Assembly (NCBI GenBank): GCA_002245135.1 | Contig: NGBS01000300.1 | Span: 124,001 to 188,000, forward strand | Direction: 5' to 3' | Source: Proteromonas lacertae | Lineage: Eukaryota > Sar > Bigyra > Opalinata > Proteromonadidae | Length of the DNA: 64,000 nucleotides | Shown: piece after piece, positions 34,601-45,382 of the stretch | Position numbering within the stretch: position 1 is the stretch's first letter | Layout: every line of letters begins with the position of its first letter | Made by a program: the position numbers and the translations under genes | Notes under the pieces: model-generated | Seen by the model: only the letters and a program-made list of their open reading frames with translations | Told to the model about the DNA's origin: nothing | Databases searched by the model: none

Positions 34601-37600
34601 TTATTATTTTATGTATAGAATTATTTGAATAATATATATGTTCTTCCATTTTGTAATGTTTGGGTTGTTAGTAATGAAAATACTTCGATTACCTTTGTAT
34701 ATCTCTCATTATAAACATTATTTATATAGAATTCAACATTAACTCAACCAGCTGCAATCTCATTGGATAATGAACCATATTCATTATTACAACATCAAAG
34801 TGGCAATTATTATTATTTTGATGATATAAATCGTCATTATAATGTGGTAAAATCAGATGAAACAGGTGAATTAATTGGATTTATAGAATATGATATTAAT
34901 CAAGTAGCATTAGAAGATATTCAAGCAGAGTTTGAGAGACATATATCACCAATATTAATATATACAACTCAAATAGTAAGAAGCAATATGGCACTCTTAG
35001 AAAAGAAGGATGAGATAGATGAAAGAGAGAAAAGAATAGAAGAAATTAATGAAGAAAATGAAGAAAAAACAAAGGAATTACATGAATTAATCAACAATCA
35101 AAAGAATTCTTTAGATACAATAACAATGAATTATAACAATGTAATGGACGAAATAGAACAAAAGAATAAACAAATTGAAAACTTGGTGAATGATGTGAAT
35201 AAGCTGAATGAAGAATATAATGCATTGAATAATGAATATAATGAGTTAGTTCCTATTTCAATATTACCTGTTATATTTAACTTAACTCCTGAACAAGTGA
35301 ATGATCAGAATATACAAAATTCTTTACAGATTGTATCAAATGAATTGACTGGATTTGATAGTGTTCAATATTTTAGATATAATGAAGATGATAAATATTT
35401 GTATATTATTATTATTATTATTATTATTATAAATAGATATTTACCAAATAATGTATCATTACAAATACCTGTACAATCCAGAACAAAGCTATTCTCTGTA
35501 TTAAACAGTAAAGATTATTCAGTATTTAATGATATTACATATAATCGTAATTATCCATTACCAGTGAATTTATCAATATTGAGAGAACAGGCAAAATGTG
35601 TTATTGTTTCACCAATGTATTTATAATTATAGAATATATTATGAATAGTTATTATTCAGATTATATTCATGGTTTGTTGGTTATAGAATCTAGAAATAAC
35701 TTAACACAAACTCAATTAACAATATTCAAATGTTTGGTTCAACTATTAACCCAAGTAATAACAATGGAAATAGTAATGAGAGAAAACAATGAATATTACA
35801 ATAGAGATTTAACCAATAATAAATTAGAATATACTCATTTAACAAGTGCTATTAATTACTTAATTCAAAGTATTCTACCACCTTGTAATGTCAGTACATT
35901 GCTAATGAAAGAGAATAAGTATTTAGTGCAATATGAATGTGATGAAACAGGTAATGTTGAAGAAACATCGTATATATTATTTTTATTTTTAATATTAACC
36001 TTATAGATATGATTTAAACTCCATTATTCCATTAAAATATCAAACTATCTACGATAGAGTATTCTCTATACCAAATCCTATTGAATTTCCTATTAATAAC
36101 AATCAAGATAATGACTATAATAACAATGATGATGAAAATAGTATAGTTGGTTTATGCAGAGATCAGAATAGGAATATAATGGGAGTTATTATTATTGATT
36201 GTGTTGGATTACAAGGAAAGAAATATGGTATATTATATATATATATATATATAATTAAATAGAATATATCCAATCATTAGTCGATAAAACCTTAGATGAA
36301 ATAGGAGATAATATCAAAACAATGTACAAGAACAATAACAATTCAATTGCCTGTATATTCCAACTACAACAATTCTTCTCAACCTTAAAGAGAAGAACAG
36401 CTAATAATATTCTTACTGAAGAATTAAATCAATATATTAGTGAAGGTATAAGACATCGTGTAGATGTGGAGGATGAAGAGATTACAGTGAATAATGAGAA
36501 GATGACTAGAAGAGCATCAATAGTAAGAGGATTATTCGGTAGTCCAAAGAAAATACTTCCTAACAACAATAATGGTAGTAATACAATGAGTAGTGATTCT
36601 AATAATGAAATATCAATGGGTGGTTCAATACATAGTAATCCAGTCACAAATAATAATAATAATAGAAATGTAAATGAAATGAAGAAGAATAAATATTTGA
36701 ACTTTGATAAAAGATTTCAAATCAATAAATCCAAGAGGAATAGTAACCTTAGTAAATCTACAAATGGTACAGTTGGTAGTCCTTCAGATAGTAATTCAAT
36801 TGGAAATGATAGTTCATTACCAAGTTATCCAACTTTTACTACTACAGATACAGGTGACAATGAAGAAGATAATAATAATAATAATAATAATGGTCAAGGA
36901 ATGAATAAAGGATTGAATCTAAGAAAATATGATGAAATTAATAACAAAATGGAATCTTTAAAACATCAAATAAAAGAAAATGAAAAAGAAGTTCAATTAT
37001 GGAAGAAATATTATAATTTATGTGAAAGATTAATACAAATCAACTCATTAGATGATTTATTGAATAAAATATGTGGTATATTGATGGATACTTTTATCAC
37101 TGACTATTGTATGATATATAACATTAACACTACCACCAGAATCAATGATGACTATATCAATTCACTCTATTTACAATTCAAAAGAACACATGAAATTATC
37201 TATAAAGAAACAATCTCTCATAAATATAGAACAATGTCAATATTCCCAATTACTTTAAATAACAATAGAGAAGATGAATATGTTATTATAATGGGATGGT
37301 GTAATAATCCTATATTACATAATATTAATATTATTTATGATTATTTATCACAGTATGTTAATCATTTATCAATGTTGAAAGATATGAATATGTTATTAGA
37401 AGATCACAATATTGTATATATATTTTATATTTATATATATATATAATGTATTGGGTATAGAAAATTAAAGACATTGTTAGTGAATCAGAACAATTAAATA
37501 TGAATATGAAAGAAATGAAGAATAAATATAATGATCTCAATAATTATATCATCTCATTATTACAGAATGTCACTAATTTCAATGATTTATGCTATCAAAT

Positions 37601-40600
37601 ACATACAGAACTACCTGAATTGGTAGATATGAAGTTTGTTACTGTTTTTGTATTTAGTAATAATCAATTTGTTACATCAGTATATTATTATAATATTATA
37701 TATTTATAGTTGAATTCAAAAATATGGTCATTCTCTACTAATGAAGGATTAGTAGGCCAATGTCTCATTACATAAATCACATTTAAATATTCCCAATATC
37801 TTATATAGTTCATACTATAATCCAAATATTGATAATATTATGAATATTCCAATACAATCTATCTATATTACACCATTGTATATTAATTATTATTATGTCA
37901 ATAGAACTAATTATAATGGTGATATTATTGGATTATTAGAATGTGGAAATAACAAAGAAATCTCACAAAATGAAGAGAAGGTAATTAATGAATATATTCC
38001 AATATTATCATCAATATTTGAGATTTATAAGAATTATAAAGAATCCAATGATAAAACTACAAAAATAGAAAAATCAATGGAAGATATATCATTTTTTTAT
38101 TTTATATAATATATTTATTATATTTTTCTTAATTTAATGCTTACTTGAAAAGTGATGTTACTAACGGCTTATTAAGATGTTATGAAATGATCAGTCAATG
38201 TTATGATTATAATGAATTATTAATCAAAGTCAATTCAAAAGCATCATTATTATTAGGTTTAGAAAGTGTTACTTTATACTGTTTATTACCCGAAAAGCAG
38301 ATGTTATTAACACGTTATAAAGATACTGCAATACCATTAAATATCAATAAATTGAAAGGTATTATACAAATAGTATATAATAATGGTCAATCAATAATTA
38401 TACCAGAGTTGAAGAATGATATTAGGTTTGATAATCAGTTTGATATTATCTCAAACAGTTTGAATGTTCATAGTGTTATGTATTTACCATTATTTAAAGT
38501 AACAGGACAAATGGTTGGTATTATTATATTTGCCCATTCAAATCCATCATACTTTGATGGTAATATAGAGATATATAACAATCTATCAAATCATATTGCT
38601 TATTGTTTAGACAAATCTATTCAATTACATTATAATATTAAACATCTTAAAGAAAATGGAAGTGAAATAGAAAAGAAGAAAGAAGAGTTAATGAAATTGG
38701 AGAAAGAAATGAATGAATTGAAAATAAAGAAGAGTAATTCAAATACTCCTATAGATTTAAAGATGTTATCTAAATTACAATCAAATATATTATTATTAAA
38801 CAGTACAAGTAGTTTAATGAACTTAATATCAACCAAATTATTCATTGTATTAAAATGTGAAAAGAGTGAACTATACTTATGTGATAAAAACACAAAGTCA
38901 TTATGGACTATAAATAAAAGAAATGATAAAGTAATGAAGAGTTATGAAAGAGGATCATTTAAGTATATGATTTCAACTGGAAAATTAGAATTGTTTGATA
39001 ACTGTAGTGAAGATATTAGATGTGATAGAGATTATGATAATTGTAAGAATTTAATATGTTGTCCAATTAAAAGTGAAAATGGAAATATATTAGGGATAAT
39101 TCGTATAGAAAATAAAGAAAGTAACTTTGGTGAAAATGATATAAATATATTAATTTAGTGAGTAGTGAAATATCTATTGTTTTACAAAGGATTAGAAATT
39201 CTAAAGGCAGTCTAAGTATGGATAAAGGAAGTCATTTACAAGATATTGAAATACAGAAATTAGAAATCGAAAATAACAATAAATACTTGAAAGAATTGAA
39301 TGATTTTTATATCAATTTATTACCCATTCATTCCTTAAGTGATTTCTTTATTATTTGTGAAGATGAAATCAGTAAATTATTGAAATGTGAAAGTTGTAAT
39401 ATATTCTTATTGGAGAATAATGGAAGCGTTTTAAATGGTAAAAATGGATATATAACGATTGGTAATAGATTAATTCCAGAGTTAATAACATATAATAGAT
39501 TTATCATGAAAAATGACCATGAAGAATGTTTAGAATATTTATCAGATTTGAAATTATACTTCAATAATGTAGAAATGTACAGAAATTTCTTAATAGTTCC
39601 ATTATGTGATATGTATAATAAGATTAGTGTAATAATCTTTACAGTGAATAAAATAAAGAATAATTTCAGTGAAGATGATATGAAGGTAATTGGTGATATT
39701 AGTGAGAAATTATTATTGTTATTAGATAGAATTCAAATGTCAAATTTACATATTAATAGATATCTTTTTGCTAAACATTAATGATTATCATTTATATTTT
39801 TCTTAATATATATTTAAGCATATTGAATTAGAACTAAACGATGGAGAACAGAAGCAAAGAATGATGCAGCAGATTCTATCCCAAAAGAATGAAAATGAAA
39901 TAGAATTAAACCAACAACTAAAAATATTAGAAACTAAATATAAGAACTTAGAAAAACGACATGAAAAAGCAGTTACTTCAATGAAAAATGATTTAGATAG
40001 GCAGAGAAGTGATAAAAATGCAATTAAAGAGCTGAATATGGAGAGTCAAAGGATGATTGAACATAGCAAAAATGAAATTCAAAAACTGAAAGAGGAAGTA
40101 AAGAAAGAAGAACAAATGAAAGAACTGTTGATAGAAAAGAATGAAAGAGAAAAGAAAAGATTAGAAAATGACTATTTATTTAAAATTAATGAACTGAATA
40201 GAAATAAAGAGAGTTTATTGAAAGAGAAAATGAAATTAGAAAAAGAGAAAAAAGAATTGGAGATAGTTGTTGATGAAAATAATGAAAGATATAAAAGTTA
40301 TAATAAAAACTTGAAAGATGAAAATGAATATTTAAGAAATGAGTTGAATAGTAATGTTAATAAAAAGAATGATATTAGAAAGGAGAATGAAATGTATAAA
40401 GCAAAATTAGAGGAAGTAGAAAATGAGTTAAAAGATACAAAATTTAAATTGAACAACTTAGAAAGTGAATATACCGAAATGAAGAATAAACACGAAATAC
40501 AATTAGAGAATTTAATAGTATATATATAATATAATTATATTATAGAGTAAAAACGAAAAGAATTTGTTAAACTATAAAAATAGGTTAAATAGTTGCTATA

Positions 40601-40737
40601 ATAAACTGAAAAATGATTATAATATAATATGGAATGAAAAAAATAAAATGAAGATAGAGAGAGATGAAAATGAAGATGAGAAGAATCATTTAAAAACAAT
40701 TTTACACAAAATTAAAGAAGTAAATAGTAACAAATAA
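31607..40737 (+). CDS. Giant multi-GAF, coiled-coil protein with many U12-type introns
   Basis: About 21 exons give roughly 2,700 residues: 31607-31702, 31728-31782, 31834-31919, 31970-32062, 32129-32619, 32684-32924, 32987-33292, 33359-33549, 33605-34140, 34185-34582, 34619-34696, 34730-35400, 35437-35616, 35649-35969, 36007-36227, 36263-37413, 37461-37679, 37710-38085, 38145-39759, 39818-40517, 40546-40737. GAF-like units repeat ten to twelve times (for example ILCVPITVG with FGVIEICNKKN, TGIIGQAFETQ, LICCPIKSENG with LGIIRIENK). Coiled coils lie near 35.0, 37.0, 38.7 and 40 kb. No kinase, cyclase or other output domain is seen. GAF domains bind small ligands or dimerise; the ligand is unknown. 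Frame steps are needed near 32915 (+1), 37774 (+1) and 39156 (-1), and 32397-32441 is unresolved. Confidence 0.75.
31783..31833 (+). other. U12-type AT-AC intron 1 of the multi-GAF gene
   Basis: It starts ATATCTTAT, has a TTACTTTAAC branch-like motif and ends TTTAC ten bases later. Splicing keeps phase (codon A|CT). Without it the frame stops at once. Confidence 0.65.
31920..31969 (+). other. U12-type intron 2 (ATATC...TAA|G, or AT-AC ending at 31975)
   Basis: It starts ATATCATTT with branch TTTCTTTAAT. Ending at ATATAA before GAT, or at GATGAC six bases later, both keep phase. The first end has the branch spacing seen in the neighbouring introns. Confidence 0.6.
32063..32128 (+). other. U12-type intron 3 (ATATC...TAA|G)
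   Basis: It starts ATATCATTT with branch TTTCTTTAAT, but about 20 bases separate the branch from the end GTGTAA|G. Phase requires this end, or a one-base shift of both ends. Confidence 0.5.
32398..32441 (+). other. Possible AT-AG U12-type intron
   Basis: ATATCTTTT...GTTTAG restores the frame in one step but lacks a good branch motif. The sequence can also be read as coding with two small indels. Confidence 0.3.
32620..32683 (+). other. U12-type AT-AC intron 4
   Basis: It starts ATATCATTT, has branch TTTTCTTTAAT and ends TATTTAC eleven bases later. Both flanks are phase 0 (GAA|GAT). All three U12 signals are strong. Confidence 0.85.
32925..32986 (+). other. U12-type intron 5 (ATATC...TTTAA|G)
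   Basis: It starts ATATCATTT, has branch ATTCTTTAAT and ends TATTTAA before GCACTT. Phase holds once the +1 step at about 32915 is accepted. Confidence 0.6.
33293..33358 (+). other. U12-type AT-AC intron 6
   Basis: It starts ATATCTTTT, has branch TTTTCTTTAAT and ends TTCTTTAC. It joins CAT to TTT in phase. Confidence 0.85.
33550..33604 (+). other. U12-type AT-AC intron 7
   Basis: It starts ATATCTTTT, has branch TTATCTTTAAT and ends AATATAC. Splicing creates the GAF-typical TGIIGQAF strand in phase (AG|T). Confidence 0.85.
38086..38144 (+). other. U12-type AT-AC intron 8
   Basis: It starts ATATCATTT, has branch TTTTTCTTAAT and ends TGCTTAC. It joins GAT to TTG in phase 0. Confidence 0.85.
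39760..39817 (+). other. U12-type intron 9 (ATATC...TTTAA|G)
   Basis: It starts ATATCTTTT, has branch TTTTTCTTAAT and ends TATTTAA before GCATATT. An AG end would give a frame with an immediate stop, so AA|G, or a one-base shift of both ends, is required. Confidence 0.7.
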
Positions 40738-41031
40738 ATATCTTATAATATACACTTTTTAAAAGAAATTGTTAGACATATTTTTCAACTAATATCCCAT
40801 AATAAAAATAAATCTACGGAAAGAATTATTGAATGCTACAATAATCATTACAATATTGCATATTGCATATTACTTAAATTCAAAAAAACAAACACAAATT
40901 CAAATTAAAACACATGAACTTATTATTATGAAGGAAAAACTAATTATTTGATTATACTAAATATATAAAATAAAAATCAGGAAATGACGATTGAAGAATG
41001 GAATATTTATACATGAAATGAGAGAAATGAA

Positions 41032-43812
41032 TCACTTTCTAGTGTGTTTACTATTAAGTTGAGGAGGTAGTGAGGAAGGTGGAGGTTGAGGATGTTGTTG
41101 TTTTTGTATTTGTGCAATATTATGATGAGAATGATGATGATGATGTTGATGATTATCTTTTGAATGTAATAAAGATAAATCAATTCCACTAACTGCATTA
41201 TTCTTATTCTTATTATCACTAATACTATTTCTAGTAGTATTTAACTTACTATTATTATTTAAATATGATAATGTCTTTGATTGAGGTTTGGATATTCTCT
41301 TTGTAGTTGAATGAATGGAAGATGTCTTCTCAATATGATCTGCTATCATAAAACTACCTAATTCAAATAACAATGAAGTTAATATCTTTTCTTCATTCTC
41401 AAATTGATTGATTTGTTCATTCATTAATGCTATCTCCATTGGTTCTAATGTTGCGTCATTATTATTCATAACTTCATCATCATCATTGTTTGATGAAATT
41501 GTATGAGTTGATTTTATTGATGTTTCATTTATATTATTATTATTATTATCTAATTGTTGTTTCTCTTCTTTACTGTTGTTGGATATATCATTATTATTTT
41601 CTGTATTAATTATATCTTTATTATTATTATTATTATTTAAATTAATATCACCTAATGTTTCCATCTGTAATTGAATAGTATCGATCCATTTCTGTAAATA
41701 ATTATTATTTTCTATCAACTTCTTATTCTCTAACAATACATTCTCATATTTCTCATTCAATTCATTGAATTCATTATGTAGTTCAATAAACTCATTATCT
41801 TTCAAGTTATTTTCATCACATATTTTCTCTATTTCTTTATTTAATTTATCGATTGTTTCTTTATCAATATTATTGATATTTATTAATTCTGTATTACTCT
41901 CTTTTAATTGGTTTACTTCTTCTTCTTTTATTACATTCAATTCTTCTAATTTATTCATCAACTCCAAGTTCTCTTCTTTTATTATATTCATCTCTTTTTC
42001 GTGCTTTATTCGAATATTATTCTCATTTTCTAGTAGTCTCTTGTTATTTTCGTCTTTTATTTGCTTTATTTCATCTTCATATTTGTTTTTTAACTCTGTT
42101 TCTAATATTTTAATCTCATTTTCTTTCATCTCTTTTGTCATTGTTGGTATATTCTTAATATATTGTTTTATTGATATGTCTGCTGGTTTTACTGTGTTTA
42201 TCATATCTTGTATTGATTTTAACTATAAATAAAAGTGATTATTTATATATATACTTCTTTAATTTCTTCTTTCATATTCTTATACTCTATTATAATACTG
42301 TCATATTCATTTTTAGTCTTTAATAATTCTTTATTTTCATTTATTAATTTATTATTTTCATTCTTTATTGTTTCATTCTCATTCTTATATTTCATCTTTT
42401 CTTCTTCTTCTTTTAATTCATCTATTAAAGGTGCTAGTATTGTAGCATCATCATCAAATGTAGAACGTCTCATTGGATCATTTAATTCATTTAATAAATC
42501 CTCATAATCTATATATATATATATATATATATAATAATAATTATTATTATATATACGTGACTTTAGATCACTATAATCACTGTGTAATTGATTATTCTCT
42601 ATTTTGTATTTCTCATTTTCATCTTTTAGTTTCTTATGCTCTATTGTCTGTAGATTATTATCTTCTAGTAATTTATTATATTTCACTTCTAATTCACTGT
42701 ACCGCGATTTAATCTCTTCATATTCTTTATTTTCTAATACATAATCATCAATCTATAAGAATATATATATATATAAATAAATATTTATACTGTTGACTGT
42801 AGATTCTTATTCTTCAACTCCAACTCTAACGTTTTATCTTTATATTTATTAATCATTTCATTCAATTCTTTATTCTCTTTCACTATATCTTTATCTCCTA
42901 ATTCACTTGATAATAACTTATTCTCATTCTCTAATTCTTCTATTTTCTTCCTCATTTCAGATGTTTTGATATTAAACTCATTTTCCTGCTCTTTTGATTC
43001 TTCATCTGCTTTATTCAATACATCTTCATAGTATTTCACTTTCTTTTCATAGTTCTCTATTCGTCTTATATATTCTTGATTTAATTCTTTGGCTTGATTA
43101 AGCTCGTTCTTAATTCCTTCTTTTTCAATTTCTGCATTTTCTATTAGCTGTTCTCTTTCTTCTTCATATTGCCGTATTAGCGCTTGTCGATCTAATAATT
43201 TTTCGCTTGCGTCTGATGAGTTTGATAAATGACTTCTATTCAGCGAATGATTTAAACTCGATGAATTTTCATCATCTTCTTCTTTGGGTAATTTGTCAAT
43301 ACACTTTTGTAGAAATGACTGTATTTGAACTTGAACATTGTTTTCACAATCTTGTAGGTTATTTATAAAATTTTCTGATTTATCTGAACAAGTTAGAAGA
43401 AGTGATAGTATCCACTCTATTAGTTTGTGTAATTCTGCTTCATTTCGACTATTAGATTTTATAATAAATATAAACAATACTCTCTGGCTATTAAGGAGGA
43501 ATTAAAAACAGGCATGTCTATAACGCCATTTTGTTGGCATAAACTGATAATGGCGTTTGTAATTTTCTCAATATTAGCTACATGTACTTTCCAGTCCGAT
43601 GAATTCTGAATTAACTCATTAGGGTCTAAAAGGGTTTCAAATCTATTACATAAATAATTAAAAAATACCCTGATAGCAGCAGTTTATATAGAACCACTCC
43701 ATCGTATAAATCATCCAACGAATTAATTGTAGATTCCTGAATATAGCCAATCTATTTGAATAGTACATAGCCTAGTATATACATATGAGATTAGACTCTC
43801 ATTTAATGACAT
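41032..43812 (-). CDS. HOOK-domain coiled-coil protein
   Basis: Seven exons (43812-43783, 43751-43669, 43642-43481, 43448-42791, 42752-42557, 42508-42255, 42222-41032) encode 857 residues. The N-terminal ~150 residues match the HOOK domain of Hook/CCDC88 adaptors: DLYDGVVLYKLLL, WKVHVANIEKITNAII, LIARDRNEAELHKLIEWILS and LLLTCSDK. The rest is almost continuous coiled coil, ending in N-, H- and P-rich low complexity. Hook proteins link cargo to dynein-dynactin through the HOOK domain and bind cargo C-terminally. Introns are 26-48 nt. The gene converges with the multi-GAF gene, itself rich in coiled coil, about 290 nt away. Confidence 0.85.
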
Positions 43813-43894
43813 TTAATGTGTAAATTTTGAAGTAGACTTCAAACTGAAAAAAAGAAATAAATGATGATTTAAAAAAACGGGTATAAATTTTGAA

Positions 43895-44544
43895 ATGAGA
43901 TCATCATTTAGACCAAGATACGGCGACAGGGGCAATAATCCAGGAATTCCAATACCACCACCGTTATATCCAGATATAGATCTACCTCTTAAACCAAAAG
44001 ATGATGTGTTACAACATCCAGCACAGAAGTAATTTCTATATAAGTTTTATATATATAGAAAATTGCTAGAAAAATATTCATCGTTAATTTTAGCAATTCA
44101 AAGATCACCTTATTACTTGAGACAACCTCGAGATAAAAGAGAGGTTGATAGGTACTCTGATATGAGAAATGGACAGTATAAACATACATCATTATTGCAC
44201 TGGTTGCCACATGAAATAGCATCAAAGTATTTCCCAATTGGTATATAATTTATTTTTAATATTTTACATTCCCGATAGAACTAATTGGAAAAGAAAGTGC
44301 AATAAAGAGTGATACAACTAAACCAGAAATAGATGATTTAGATGCAGATTTATTGAATATTGGAGAAGAAAAACAAAATGAAGAAGGTGAAACAAAAAAT
44401 AATGAAGAAGAGAATAAATCAGAGAGTGAATTATCTGAGATATTAAGTACAGACGAGAGTACTGATGAAGATCTTGATTATCAAAAGAATTATGACTTAT
44501 CTGACAGTGATATTGATAAAGATGATGATGGACCTACTATTTAA
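43895..44544 (+). CDS. RPC31: RNA polymerase III subunit C31/RPC7-like
   Basis: Three exons (43895-44028, 44059-44240, 44279-44544) encode 193 residues. An N-terminal glycine/proline stretch is followed by PPPLYPDIDLPL. Then comes the family block with SPYYLRQP, KREVDRYSD and a long acidic tail (about residues 115-193). This order is that of Rpc31/POLR3G, the Pol III-specific subunit involved in initiation. Introns are 30 and 38 nt. It is divergent from the HOOK gene. Confidence 0.8.
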
Positions 44545-44686
44545 ATAATGTATCTTTTATAATTTACTTGTGTTTAGTTGTTTGTGTATGTTTTTATTGA
44601 AATAGAATCAATGGATTACGAATTATTGATAGTTAAGAAAACTTTACCCTTTATGTTCCAAAATTCAAAACAAAAAATTATACTAA

Positions 44687-44759
44687 TCCCATGTAGTCTA
44701 GGTGGTTAGGACGGCTGGCTTTCACCCAGCCGACCCGGGTTCGAGTCCCGGCATGGGAA
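44687..44759 (+). tRNA. tRNA-Glu (anticodon TTC)
   Basis: The acceptor stem TCCCATG pairs with CATGGGA at the 3' end. The D arm contains GGTGGTTAGGA, the anticodon stem-loop is GCTGG-CTTTCAC-CCAGC with TTC in the loop, and the T arm contains GGTTCGAGTCC. A and B boxes are therefore intact. There is no intron and no encoded CCA. It is the only tRNA found in the window and its GC content stands out from the surroundings. Confidence 0.97.
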
Positions 44760-44764
44760 GTTGA

Positions 44765-44770
44765 TTTTTT
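44765..44770 (+). terminator. RNA polymerase III terminator of tRNA-Glu
   Basis: A run of six T begins six bases after the tRNA end. A longer T-rich stretch follows and may act as backup. Confidence 0.8.
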
Positions 44771-44876
44771 AATTTTCTTTTTTTTTCTTTTTAATTCTTA
44801 TCTATTAATTCTTTAACATAAAACACCATTTTTTAAACATTCTCTCACTTCACAAATAATAACACAAACAAATTAT

Positions 44877-45324
44877 TTACTTTAAATTATTATCAAAATT
44901 TCTTGCTTTTCTATTCTCTCTTTTTGGCAATGGTTTCCAATCATAATTAGCATTTTCATTTGAATTTATTAGCTTTATTTCATCAAACCAAATTGTATAC
45001 GAATTGAGTGATTCCTTTTCAGAATGTTTGTTTTCGCTTTTCATTGCGTTTATAGGACTATTTGATGATAAATGATCATCTATTTTAACTTTCTTTAAAA
45101 TTTGAGACAATTCAACAATATGCGAACCTAAATATATATACAATTGTTATACGTTTTTGAGGTTTATCATATTTTTGATTATGTTCATCTATTGATTCAA
45201 TATCTTGTGATTGATTATCTAATTTGACTCTTTTAGCAATCGAATAGTTTACTAATTCATTATTTATGCATTTTCTTTTAACTGAAGAAAGATCAATAGT
45301 ATTGTTCTTTTCTTTCTGATTCAT
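44877..45324 (-). CDS. Small basic nuclear-type protein, family unknown
   Basis: Two exons (45324-45153, 45127-44877; 25-nt intron) encode 140 residues. It is lysine/asparagine/serine-rich with a predicted nuclear-localisation segment, AKRVKLD, close to the c-Myc-type signal. The C-terminus contains WFDEIKLI and a conserved-looking YDWKPLPKRENRKARN. I do not recognise the family. The gene lies just downstream of tRNA-Glu on the opposite strand. The splice keeps phase and the unspliced frame stops. Confidence 0.55.
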
Positions 45325-45382
45325 TTGACATTATTTGAAAGAGTATATAAATTATGTTAAAGTAAAACAAAAGTCAAAAAAA

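Noticed and set aside
42509-42556. TA-dinucleotide runs as microsatellites or origins
   Set aside because: These TA runs (also at 21065-21112 and 36228-36262) fall exactly inside phase-preserving introns and need no other explanation.
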